Assembly: GCA_934518555.1 (NCBI GenBank)
Contig: CAKSXW010000014.1
Span: 1 to 38,002 of the forward strand
Origin: an uncultured Faecalibacterium sp.
GTDB lineage: Bacteria; Bacillota; Clostridia; Oscillospirales; Ruminococcaceae
Length of the DNA: 38,002 nt
Direction: 5' to 3'
Shown here: one piece after another, positions 31,724-38,002 of the stretch
Numbering within the stretch: position 1 is the stretch's first letter
Layout: each line of letters starts with the position of its first letter
Notes under the pieces: model-generated
What the model saw: only the letters and a program-made list of their open reading frames with translations
The model's database searches: none
What the model was told of the DNA's origin: nothing
Made by a program: the position numbers and the translations under genes

Positions 31724-32245
31724 ATGTTCCTGTCTTTTTGTGGAAAATTTCCCCGAGATGAGGGGGCAGCCTTTGTGGCAGCCAACGCCACGGTCCAGGG
31801 GGATGTGGTGCTGAAGCCCGGCTCCACCGTGTGGTACGGGGCCGTGCTGCGAGGGGACGACGGGGTGCTGACCATCGGGGAAAACACCAACGTCCAGGAC
31901 AACGCCGTGCTCCACTGCGACATTGGTGGGGCGGTGACCCTGGGCAAAAACGTCACTGTAGGCCACAGTGCCCTGGTCCACGGCTGCACCGTAGGGGACG
32001 GCACCCTTATCGGGATGCACGCCACCCTGCTGAACCACTGTGTGGTGGGCAAAAACTGCATCATCGGGGCCGGGGCCCTGGTGCCGGAGGGCATGGTGGT
32101 GCCGGACAACTCGGTGGTGGTGGGGGTGCCGGGCCGGGTCATCAAGACCGTGAGCCCGGCTCAGGTGGAGGCAAACCTCCACAACGCCGCCCACTATGTG
32201 GAGCATGGCAAACTCCACGCCGCCCAGGCAGAAAAGAACACATGA
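31724..32245 (+). CDS. Gamma-carbonic anhydrase family protein (left-handed beta-helix)
   Basis: A 173-residue hexapeptide-repeat protein. Repeats run from about residue 20 to 140, with the Cam/CamH-like metal histidines in VLHCDIG and TVGHSALVHGC plus a later MHATLL. It may hydrate CO2 or bind metal without known activity, as for many YrdA/PaaY-type members. AAAGGTGG precedes the ATG. It is divergent from the DacF-type gene. Confidence 0.88.
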   Translation: MFLSFCGKFPRDEGAAFVAANATVQGDVVLKPGSTVWYGAVLRGDDGVLTIGENTNVQDNAVLHCDIGGAVTLGKNVTVGHSALVHGCTVGDGTLIGMHATLLNHCVVGKNCIIGAGALVPEGMVVPDNSVVVGVPGRVIKTVSPAQVEANLHNAAHYVEHGKLHAAQAEKNT

Positions 32246-32329
32246 CCCCGTTGTTTTTGTGAAAAAGGGAGAACTTTCATTTTTTAAATATTTTCACAAA
32301 AAAGCAATGACTTTTTTCCGAAAATCGGT

Positions 32330-32335
32330 TATACT
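32330..32335 (+). promoter_or_regulatory. -10 element of small RNA copy 1
   Basis: GTTATACT with TATACT at 32330-32335; the second copy has the identical GTTATACT at the same distance from its first helix. A weak ATGACT lies 18 bases upstream. Confidence 0.55.
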
Positions 32336-32340
32336 ATGTG

Positions 32341-32466
32341 CAGTAGGGCAGACGGGGCCGCAACCGTCGCTCTACACATGATTCCTCCTCACACCAAAGC
32401 AATACCCCAAAACAAAGCCCCCCTCCGGTGTACCGCAAGCGCCGGAGGGGGACTTTGTTTTATTTT
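32341..32466 (+). ncRNA. Candidate small RNA, copy 1
   Basis: Order of parts: a helix with arms 32343-32355 and 32364-32375 around the loop GGCCGCAA; a 29-base unpaired block at 32376-32404 including ATGATTCCTCCTCACACC; then a terminator hairpin with 18-base arms (32411-32428 and 32442-32459, one mismatch) and TTATTTT. The block contains CCUCCUC, complementary to Shine-Dalgarno sequences. It lies alone between the carbonic anhydrase gene and holB (convergent). A second copy with the same parts lies at 37046-37163 on the other strand. The Rfam status is unknown to me. Confidence 0.75.
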
Positions 32467-32510
32467 GTGTCGTTTTTAGAGTCCGGGATTTGTGTCGTTT
32501 TGCGTCGCTT

Positions 32511-33476
32511 TTACAGGGCCCGGAACTTCATGGCCAGCACCGTCAGCACCACCTTGGGGTTTACCTGATGGCCCAGCCGCTGGATGGCGGCCTCTGCCAG
32601 CCGCAGCAGACGCTGGGCCGCCTGCCCCTGCACCGGGGCCCGGGGGCTGCCCTGGAGGCCTGCCGCTCCAATGGCCCGCAGGTCTGTCAGCAGGGCGGCG
32701 GCAGCCACCTTGTCTTTTTCGTAGGGGGCCAGCAGCACTGCGGCGGCGTAGCTGTCCCGGGCCTGGGCAGCCTGGGCCAGGGCCAGGGCCTGCTCCACCC
32801 GGGCGGTGCGGTCCGGGTCCCGGGCCACTGCCAGCACGGTGCCGATGTGGCCGTCGAACAGCTCACTGTACAGGGCAGCCGCTGCCGGGTCCACCCCCTG
32901 GGCGGCGCAGTACCGGGCGCAGTCTGCCGGGGGCACCGGGGCCAGGGCAAAGCTGACACAGCGGCTGCGGATGGTGGGCAACACGCTGGCCAGGGAATCT
33001 GCCGTCAGCAAAAACAGCACCCCTTCCGGGGGCTCCTCCATGACCTTCAGCAGGGCGTTGGCGGATTCCTCGTTCATCCGCTCCACATGGTACAGCAGCA
33101 CCGCCCGGCCCTGGGCCGAAAGGCTGGTGTTGAAGATCTCGCTCCGCATGGCGGTGACCTGGCCTACCAGGTAACGGCCGCCGCTGCCCATGCCGGACAC
33201 CGAGATGGCCTCCCGGACGATGCCGGTCTCCACCTGGCCGCTGTCTCGTTTGCCGGCCTTGGCCACTGCCCGGCAGCAATCCCCTCGCAGCAGGGCCTCT
33301 GCTGCCGGGCCTCCGGCAGGGTAGAGGTAGTCGGCGGCAATGCAGCGTGCGGCAAAGCCGGCCCCCAGGCCCTCCTCCCCCACCAGCAAAATGCTGTGGG
33401 TAAGACGCCGGGATGCCAGCATCTGCTGCACACTGGTCTTGAGTTCGGTGTTGCCTTCCATGCGGCTCAGCATCAT
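32511..33476 (-). CDS. holB: DNA polymerase III delta-prime subunit
   Basis: A 321-residue clamp-loader subunit. It has the AAA+ fold with a degenerate P-loop (LLVGEEGLGAGFAA, no lysine). Sensor regions follow: ALLKVMEEPPEGVLFLLTADS and LPTIRSRC with the SRC motif. The zinc-module cysteines seen in many delta-prime proteins are not evident. It is part of the sliding-clamp loader. AAAGGAG lies 8-9 bases before the ATG at 33476; ATGs at 33473 and 33461 are alternatives. It follows the rhomboid-like gene by 46 bases in the same operon. Confidence 0.88.
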   Translation of the reverse strand: MMLSRMEGNTELKTSVQQMLASRRLTHSILLVGEEGLGAGFAARCIAADYLYPAGGPAAEALLRGDCCRAVAKAGKRDSGQVETGIVREAISVSGMGSGGRYLVGQVTAMRSEIFNTSLSAQGRAVLLYHVERMNEESANALLKVMEEPPEGVLFLLTADSLASVLPTIRSRCVSFALAPVPPADCARYCAAQGVDPAAAALYSELFDGHIGTVLAVARDPDRTARVEQALALAQAAQARDSYAAAVLLAPYEKDKVAAAALLTDLRAIGAAGLQGSPRAPVQGQAAQRLLRLAEAAIQRLGHQVNPKVVLTVLAMKFRAL

Positions 33477-33522
33477 GATGGGGTGCTCCTTTGTTTGCAG
33501 CTGTTTTAAAAAAGCCCAGGCG

Positions 33523-34167
33523 TTACCGCCGGTTTTTCCGTTTCCACTGCTCCCGGCGCTGCCAGGCCCGGAGGCTGCGGTAGGCCATGGGGCCAAAAAA
33601 GACCCAGACGTTCAGCATACTCAGCAGGTAGCTCAGCTTATAGGCCAGGGGAGCCGTTAAAAAGCTGAAGGCCCACAGGGCAGCGGCAAAAAAACCCAGG
33701 TACTTCACACGCAGGGGGATGACGAAAAACAGCAGCACCTGCACCTCCGGGTACAGCATGGCAAAGGCCAGCAGCAAAGACAAAGACAGGCAGTAGGTGC
33801 TGGCGGTGACCCCGGTGAGCAGGCAGGCTGCCACAGTGCCCACCATGCCCAGCAGCAGGTAGACGGTATAGCGGAAATCGCCCCACTCCCGTTCCAGGGC
33901 CGTGCCGACGAACCAGGTAAAGTAGATGCCCAGCACCACGCTGAGGATGCTGCCCCCGGAGAAGGGGATGAACACAAAGGTGATGGCACGCCAGACCTGG
34001 CCCTGCAGCAAAAGGAACCGGCTCAGGCCCAGCCAGGCCGTCACGGTGCGGTTTACAAACAGCTCGATGGCAAAGACCAGGATCTGCCCGGCCACCAGGA
34101 TATTGGTAAGGTTGGGGATGCCAAAGCGTCCGTAGCGGCGCTCCAGCCGGTTCAGCCAGTTGTTCAT
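33523..34167 (-). CDS. Rhomboid-fold membrane protein, probably non-proteolytic
   Basis: A 214-residue membrane protein with about six hydrophobic helices. WRAITFVFIPFS followed by LGIYFTWFVGTALEREWG matches the WR/GxxLE layout of the rhomboid/Derlin superfamily. The catalytic GxSG serine motif is not present in the expected helix (TGVTASTYCLSLSLLLAFAM), nor is the histidine, so protease activity is doubtful. The C-terminus is short and basic (WQRREQWKRKNRR). GGGAGG lies 8 bases before the ATG. It is co-transcribed with holB from a consensus-like promoter. Confidence 0.7.
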   Translation of the reverse strand: MNNWLNRLERRYGRFGIPNLTNILVAGQILVFAIELFVNRTVTAWLGLSRFLLLQGQVWRAITFVFIPFSGGSILSVVLGIYFTWFVGTALEREWGDFRYTVYLLLGMVGTVAACLLTGVTASTYCLSLSLLLAFAMLYPEVQVLLFFVIPLRVKYLGFFAAALWAFSFLTAPLAYKLSYLLSMLNVWVFFGPMAYRSLRAWQRREQWKRKNRR

Positions 34168-34205
34168 GTGGGTCGCCTCCCAAAATTTTATGATCGTATG
34201 AGGAC

Positions 34206-34234
34206 ATTGTACCATGATTGACCGGGCCATTCAA
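34206..34234 (-). promoter_or_regulatory. Promoter of the rhomboid-like/holB operon
   Basis: Minus strand TTGAAT (34229-34234), a 17-base spacer and TACAAT (34206-34211) preceded by TGG. Confidence 0.7.
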
Positions 34235-34362
34235 GAAAAAACCGCCGCCCCGGCCCCCGGGGCCCACAGCCCCAGGGAGCCACAGCAAAATGCAGCAGCC
34301 AACGCCCTTGGTCCACAACCAAAAAGAGTATTGATTTTCCGCTCCTGGATGGACTTTTAACC

Positions 34363-34697
34363 TTTTCCACCGGGTTTTCCACTGGATTTGTGAAAAAGAG
34401 GGCCAGTTTCCCACGATGTTTTCCACTTTTTCCACGGAGTTTTCCACAATCAAAAGGGAGTTCTCCTATACAAGACGTAAACGAGCCGTAAGGTTTTTGG
34501 AAGTTTGTGGGAGAAGCAATGGGCATTTCGCCTTTTATTCAAAAGAAAGTCGAAGAAATTTCTTTCCTTTTTACAGCGGCTTTCCTCGGTGGGCTTTGGC
34601 TCTCTCCAGATTGGAAAAGTCCCGGCCAGAGTTTTCCACAACCGGCAGGGCCCCAGGGCGGTGTGTGGAAAATCGGAGTTTTTCGAGGTTTTCCACA
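34363..34697. repeat. Cluster of TTTTCCAC(A) motifs resembling DnaA boxes
   Basis: TTTTCCAC starts at 34363, 34375, 34419, 34428, 34440, 34632 and 34689. A TTTCCCAC lies at 34407 and the inverse TGTGGAAAA at 34664. Those at 34440, 34632, 34664 and 34689 match the relaxed DnaA box TTWTNCACA in full. Spacing within the first group is often 12 or 9. An AT-richer stretch (34530-34580) lies between the two groups. No supported gene occupies 34168-35060. Confidence 0.5.
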
Positions 34698-34715
34698 GCG
34701 GAAAGAGGGGGGAAG

Positions 34716-34985
34716 ATTTAGAATGGCCTCCGCTGCGCTCTGGCCATCTTCAGCGGAAAAATTATTTTAAATAGAGCCACCCCGGGCGGTCTGCGGACCG
34801 CCCGGGGTGGCGTTTTCACGGGAGGGGCCGGGGCGGTAAACGGCAGGTGGAACCCTCTCAGTCACGGCTTACGCCGTGCCAGCTCCCCCGAGGGGGGAGC
34901 TTTATTGCAGCTACCTGGCAGATGGATAAAAGCTCCCCCTTCGGGGGAGCTGGCTGCGACCATCGGGAGCAGACTGAGAGGGTTC
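34716..34985. repeat. Composite intergenic repeat, copy 7 (long form)
   Basis: Matches the long form at 10797-11061. AGCGGAA and AATTATTTTAA are followed by a perfect 16-base hairpin (34776-34791 with 34796-34811, loop TGCG), then TTTTCACGGGAGGGGCCG, then the MITE-like unit from AACCCTCTCAGTCACGG to CTGAGAGGGTT. The hairpin stem differs almost completely from copy 1 but stays perfectly paired. Confidence 0.75.
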
Positions 34986-35003
34986 GTCCCCCAAAAACGC
35001 CGC

Positions 35004-35039
35004 AAAAAACACCGGGGCGTCCGCAGACGCTCCGGTGTT
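35004..35039 (-). terminator. Terminator of mgtE
   Basis: ACACCGGGGCGTC pairs with GACGCTCCGGTGT around CGCA (one mismatch), followed on the minus strand by TTTTTTGC. It follows the mgtE stop by about 20 bases. Confidence 0.85.
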
Positions 35040-35060
35040 GCAAAGCTCAAACTATTTTTA

Positions 35061-36635
35061 TCACATCATGCCACGGAACACCAGCTGGGCGATCTTGAAG
35101 TACAGAATCAAGCTGCAGGCGTCCACGATGGTGGTGATGAAGGGGGTTGCCATAATGGCCGGGTCGGCACCTACCTTTTTGGCGGCCAGGGGCAGCATAC
35201 CGCCCACCAGCTTTGCCAGGATGACGCTGAAGAACAGCGACACGCTGACCACCACGGCGTAGCCCATGACGTTGGCGTAGTGGCCGGGGAACATATAGGT
35301 GTACATCAGGTAGATCCGCAGGCCGTTGACGATGCCCAGCACCGCACCCACGATGGCAGACACTCGCAGTTCCTTGCCCAGGACCTTTATAAAGTCGGAG
35401 GGCTCCACCTCCCCCAGGGCCAGGCCACGGACCATCAGGGTGCTGATCTGGTTGCCGCAGTTGCCGGCGGTGTCCATCAGCATGGGCATAAAGGACACCA
35501 GCAGGGGCAGGCTCACAAAGGCCTCCTCGTAGTGGGTGGTGACCATGCCGGTAAAGGTGGCCGACAGCATCAGGATCAGCAGCCAGGGGATCCGCTGCTT
35601 GGCGTGGGTCCACACGCTGGTGCCAAAGTAGGTGGTGGCGTCGTCATCCGGGAGAATGGCGGCCATCTTCTGCATATCCTCGGTGCTCTCGTCGGTCAGA
35701 ACGTCGATGGCGTCGTCGATGGTGATGATACCTACGAACATCCCTTCGTTGTCCACAACAGGCATGGCGGTAAAGTCGTAACGCTGCATCTCACGGGCCA
35801 CAAACTCCTGGTCGTCGGTGACCTTCACAGTGACCAGGTTGTCCTCCATGATATCCGCAATGGGGGTCTCGGGCTCTGCCAGCAGCAGGTTACGGGCCGA
35901 CACCACGCCCTGGAGCCGGTTGCTTTCCACCACATAGCAGGTGTACACGGTCTCGGCGTTTTCGCCCTGCTTGCGGATGGCGGCAAAGGCCTGCTCCACC
36001 GTCATCTCTTTCCGCAGACGGACATACTCCGGGGTCATGAGGCTGCCGGCGGAGCTTTCCGGATAGTTCAGCAGCTTGTTCAGGCTCTCACGGGTCTGCC
36101 GGGAGGACTTTTCCAGCACACGCTTCACCACACCGGCAGGCATATCCTCCAGCAGGTCGGCAGCGTCGTCCAGGCTCATCTCTTCAATGGCGCTCACCAG
36201 CTCCACGTCGGAAAAGGCGTTGACCAGGTCGTCCCGGGCCTCGTCGGACATATAGGCAAAGGCCTCGGTGGCCACTTCCTTTTTCAGCAGGCGGAACACC
36301 ACCAGACGGTTGTTCTCGTCCAGCTCCTCCAGCAGCTCTGCCAGGTCCGCAGGCTGCTCCTCCTCCGTGACCTCCCGGAGCTTTACATACTGCTTTTTGA
36401 TCAGCAGCTTCAGCAGGCGGCTCTTGGTCAGCATTTCAGGGTTGGCCTTGACTTCCTCGTCCTTGGCCTCCTCTTTTTCAGCCTCCCGCATATCCTGCTT
36501 CAGGTCCTCGGTTGCTTCCTCGTTCAGGTCCTCTGCCAGCTTTTTGCGGACCTCTGCCGGGATATCCTTCGGCAGCTCCTGCACCGGCAGGGTCTGCTCG
36601 GTGCTGTGTTCCAGTTTCGTGTTTTCCAGTTCCAT
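35061..36635 (-). CDS. mgtE: Magnesium transporter MgtE
   Basis: A 524-residue Mg2+ channel. The first about 65 residues are a highly charged extension. The MgtE N domain (about 75-200, AELLEELDENNRLVVFRLL) and two CBS domains (about 200-330, SAGSLMTPEYVRL, DFTAMPVVDNEGMFVGIITIDDA) form the Mg2+-sensing cytosolic gate. Five membrane helices follow, with the pore signature FMPMLMDTAGNCGNQ. GAGGAGG lies 7 bases before the ATG. It has a consensus promoter about 300 bases upstream, and the intervening leader carries a short ORF and hairpins, suggesting control by leader attenuation or translation. Confidence 0.96.
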   Translation of the reverse strand: MELENTKLEHSTEQTLPVQELPKDIPAEVRKKLAEDLNEEATEDLKQDMREAEKEEAKDEEVKANPEMLTKSRLLKLLIKKQYVKLREVTEEEQPADLAELLEELDENNRLVVFRLLKKEVATEAFAYMSDEARDDLVNAFSDVELVSAIEEMSLDDAADLLEDMPAGVVKRVLEKSSRQTRESLNKLLNYPESSAGSLMTPEYVRLRKEMTVEQAFAAIRKQGENAETVYTCYVVESNRLQGVVSARNLLLAEPETPIADIMEDNLVTVKVTDDQEFVAREMQRYDFTAMPVVDNEGMFVGIITIDDAIDVLTDESTEDMQKMAAILPDDDATTYFGTSVWTHAKQRIPWLLILMLSATFTGMVTTHYEEAFVSLPLLVSFMPMLMDTAGNCGNQISTLMVRGLALGEVEPSDFIKVLGKELRVSAIVGAVLGIVNGLRIYLMYTYMFPGHYANVMGYAVVVSVSLFFSVILAKLVGGMLPLAAKKVGADPAIMATPFITTIVDACSLILYFKIAQLVFRGMM

Positions 36636-36663
36636 GGGCGTACCTCCTCAGAAGATCGACACA

Positions 36664-36690
36664 GGGCACAGGAGCCTGGCTCCTATGCCC
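36664..36690 (-). promoter_or_regulatory. Hairpin just ahead of the mgtE ribosome site
   Basis: Arms GGGCACAGGAG (36664-36674) and CTCCTATGCCC (36680-36690) pair over 11 bases with one T-G wobble. It ends about 20 bases before the mgtE GAGGAGG. There is no T-run, so it is more likely an mRNA structure than a terminator. A run of seven T on the coding strand at 36714-36720 lies further upstream in the leader, behind a GC-rich dyad, and could act as an attenuator. Confidence 0.4.
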
Positions 36691-36808
36691 GGAGGACGCA
36701 GCAGATCGGGAAACAAAAAAATGCGCTGCCCTGGTGCTGCCGGGCCGCCCTCCGGGCGATTTCCGTGCACGCAAAGCTGCGCCTTTCCTGGCTGTGAGAA
36801 AGCTCGGC

Positions 36809-36904
36809 TCAGAGCCTCTCCCTGCCCAAAAAGGCGAACGCAGCTGCTTTTGTTGTCCGATCCACCGCGCCGGGCGTTCGGTTTGGACTATGATCCGGGT
36901 CCAT
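36809..36904 (-). CDS. Possible MgtL-like leader peptide of mgtE
   Basis: A 31-codon frame reading MDPDHSPNRTPG, then AVDRTTKAAAFAFLGRERL, inside the mgtE leader about 35 bases after the predicted transcription start. A perfect AGGAGGTGA lies upstream with a rather long spacing of 13 bases to the ATG. The acidic/proline-rich start resembles the enterobacterial MgtL peptide (MDPEPTPLP), whose translation senses Mg2+ by destabilising the ribosome. The similarity is in style, not proven homology, and translation is not shown. Confidence 0.4.
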   Translation of the reverse strand: MDPDHSPNRTPGAVDRTTKAAAFAFLGRERL

Positions 36905-36945
36905 TGTTCTGCGTTCACCTCCTGGTTGCCTTAAACTCTTTTTTT

Positions 36946-36974
36946 ATTATATCGCCGCAAAAAATCGGGGTCAA
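36946..36974 (-). promoter_or_regulatory. Promoter of mgtE
   Basis: Minus strand TTGACC (36969-36974), a 17-base spacer and TATAAT (36946-36951). The implied start near 36939 gives a leader of about 300 bases. Confidence 0.85.
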
Positions 36975-37045
36975 CCCCATTCCTGGCTTTTACGGGAATT
37001 TTTATCTTCTCTGCCTTATTTTTTTCATAGCCGCCCCCGGAGACA

Positions 37046-37163
37046 GCACAAAACGCCCCTCTCGGTGGTGCGGTCCACTGGGAGGGGCGTTTTGTTTGGA
37101 TATTGCCTTGGTGTGAGGAGGAATCATGTTACCTGAGAAGCGGTTGCGGCCCCACTTCTCATG
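37046..37163 (-). ncRNA. Candidate small RNA, copy 2
   Basis: Same order of parts as copy 1. The helix 37135-37143/37152-37160 encloses the loop GGCCGCAA. The 29-base block at 37101-37129 is identical to copy 1 at 28 of 29 positions. A terminator hairpin with perfect 14-base arms follows (37048-37061 and 37082-37095). Stem sequences differ from copy 1 but remain paired. TATACT (minus strand 37169-37174, in GTTATACT) lies directly upstream. The T-run after the hairpin is weak. It sits upstream of the mgtE promoter on the same strand. Confidence 0.75.
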
Positions 37164-37684
37164 GCAAAAGTATAACAGGTTTCGGCCCGGATTTCATGAA
37201 GAAGCTATGAAGAAACTGTAAAAAGGAAAAGGGATTTTTTGGAAAATTGTGTGACAAGGCAGCAGGGCAAAAAATACGCCCCGGTCATCGTTGCCGATGA
37301 ACGGGGCGTTAAAAACGAAGGTCGTTTTTTCTGCGGCAAGATCCCTGCACAGCAGGTCTTATGCAGCAGCCGGAGCAAGGTATCTGTCAGCAGACCTTAT
37401 GCTCCTGACACACGCAGGGTGTGCTCTCAAGGGCCCTCTCGGGCGCTTTGGTATTTCAGCCCCCGGGGGCCGGGCCCTTTGCAGGGCCTGGCCCGGGGAG
37501 TGAGATCAATAAGGTTCCCATCCCATTGGACGGGGCTGTAGGGCAAAAGCCGGGAACGCCGGGGCCGGGCGCAGGGTTTCGCACTGCTGCATTACGCAGT
37601 ACCGCCAGTGCGGAGCAGCCGCTCCTCTTTCTTAACGGGAGCTGGGTGCCGCCGTGGCCAGAGGCCTATGGCAGGGGGCTTTGC
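37164..37684. other. Intergenic region between small RNA copy 2 and the PFOR gene
   Basis: I see no coding frame with a ribosome site. It holds the terminator at 37269-37309, a large GC-rich hairpin (CCCCGGG and CCGGGCCC arms at 37461-37498) and smaller dyads near the PFOR stop (for example GGAGCGGCTGCTCC). Confidence 0.35.
37269..37309 (-). terminator. Terminator downstream of the PFOR gene
   Basis: ACGCCCCGGTCATCG (37276-37290) pairs with CGATGAACGGGGCGT (37295-37309), followed on the minus strand by ATTTTTTGCCC. It is the best intrinsic terminator for leftward transcription from the PFOR gene. Confidence 0.75.
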
Positions 37685-38002
37685 TTACTTGTACAGCTCC
37701 ACCAGACGGGTCAGGTGCTCGTAGCGGTCGTTAGCAACCTCCTGGTTGCGAGCGAACAGCTCCTTAGCACGCTCGGGGAAGGCACGAGTCAGGCGGCTGT
37801 AACGGGTCTCGTTGGCCAGCAGTGCCTGATACTTCTCGTTGTCCACAGCCTTGGAGGTCAGGGTGAAGGGGTTCTTGCCCTGAGCCTTGTTGGCCGGGTT
37901 GAAGGTGAACAGGTTCCAGTAACCGGCCTCAACTGCCTTCTTCATCTCGTTCTGGCAGTTGGTCATGCCGCCCTTCACACCGTGCAGCTCGCAGGGAGCG
38001 TA
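37685..38002 (-). CDS. Pyruvate:ferredoxin (flavodoxin) oxidoreductase, C-terminal end (partial)
   Basis: The last 105 codons of a protein that runs off the right edge. YAPCELHGVKGGMTNCQNE followed by KKAVEAGYWNLFTFNP matches the C-terminus of PFOR/NifJ, including the cysteine (in APCE) that ligates the proximal [4Fe-4S] cluster near thiamine diphosphate. The end (RYSRLTRAFPERAKELFA) is also characteristic. The enzyme oxidises pyruvate to acetyl-CoA, CO2 and reduced ferredoxin. The rest of the gene is outside the window. Confidence 0.92.
   Translation of the reverse strand, partial: YAPCELHGVKGGMTNCQNEMKKAVEAGYWNLFTFNPANKAQGKNPFTLTSKAVDNEKYQALLANETRYSRLTRAFPERAKELFARNQEVANDRYEHLTRLVELYK

Noticed and set aside
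34416..34774. Several overlapping 80-100 codon frames in the TTTTCCAC region
   Set aside because: All three plus frames are open only because the region lacks stops. There is no ribosome site and no recognisable protein.
34168..35060. Chromosomal oriC proper
   Set aside because: dnaA, dnaN and rpmH are not nearby and skew cannot be judged from this window. Only a DnaA-box-like cluster is claimed.
36478..36918. 146-codon GTG-start frame covering the mgtE leader
   Set aside because: The GTG lies inside the Shine-Dalgarno sequence and the frame runs into mgtE in the wrong frame.
36636..36939. M-box (ykoK) magnesium riboswitch before mgtE
   Set aside because: The conserved M-box core segments are not present in the leader as I read it. 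A covariance-model search would be decisive.
32341..37163. T-box riboswitch, because ACCGCA near GGTG/GTGG occurs in both terminator loops
   Set aside because: There is no Stem I or antiterminator and no downstream aminoacyl-tRNA gene. The motif is in the terminator loop, and the transcripts are only about 120 nt.
1..38002. CRISPR array, rRNA operon, complete insertion sequence
   Set aside because: No regular repeat-spacer pattern, rRNA-like sequence or transposase gene was seen.

Overview
The window looks like chromosome from a high-GC, low-outer-membrane Clostridia of the Oscillospiraceae type, most like Faecalibacterium. The evidence is the gene set (pyruvate:ferredoxin oxidoreductase, RicT, an 8-iron ferredoxin, MurR/RpiR, MgtE), strong AGGAGG ribosome sites, textbook TTGACA/TATAAT promoters and a family of GC-rich intergenic repeats. 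The genus is inference; no rRNA gene is present to settle it.

Positions 1 to about 8,350 are the right-hand part of an integrated mobile element. It carries an excisionase-like HTH protein, a P4-type primase-helicase followed by an iteron-like inverted repeat with an AT-rich centre, small element proteins, its own sigma-70-family factor, a hairpin-rich non-coding stretch, a divergently placed XRE regulator/MntA/HepT (type VII toxin-antitoxin) module, and a run of small unknown proteins. It ends in about 300 bp packed with short, roughly helically phased direct repeats against the 3' end of a tRNA-Arg(ACG) gene. No integrase, relaxase or capsid gene is visible, so the element's type is open.

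From about 8,350 the content is core chromosome: tRNA-Arg, trigger factor, a MarR regulator, a FeoA-FeoB fusion, galE, galM, a PHP phosphoesterase with an N-acetylmuramate PTS and etherase (murP, murQ) divergent from a MurR/RpiR regulator, and an RND exporter with a large coiled-coil insertion. Then comes a block resembling the B. subtilis holB-ricT-yabB-rsmI neighbourhood: ricT, ferredoxin, trmN6-like, rsmI, yfcE-like, birA, a DacF-type carboxypeptidase, gamma-carbonic anhydrase, and holB with a rhomboid-fold membrane protein. mgtE and the C-terminal end of PFOR close the window.

The most interesting signals are non-coding. Two copies of an approximately 120-nt small RNA (32.3 kb plus strand, 37.1 kb minus strand) keep the same loop, the same 29-nt CCUCCUC-containing single strand and the same terminator layout while their stem sequences differ in a compensatory way. 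The mgtE gene has an approximately 300-nt leader with a short ORF beginning MDPDHSP, similar in style to the enterobacterial MgtL leader peptide. A cluster of TTTTCCAC(A) motifs resembling DnaA boxes lies at 34.36-34.70 kb. Seven MITE-like repeats lie in intergenic gaps of the core part and none in the mobile-element part.
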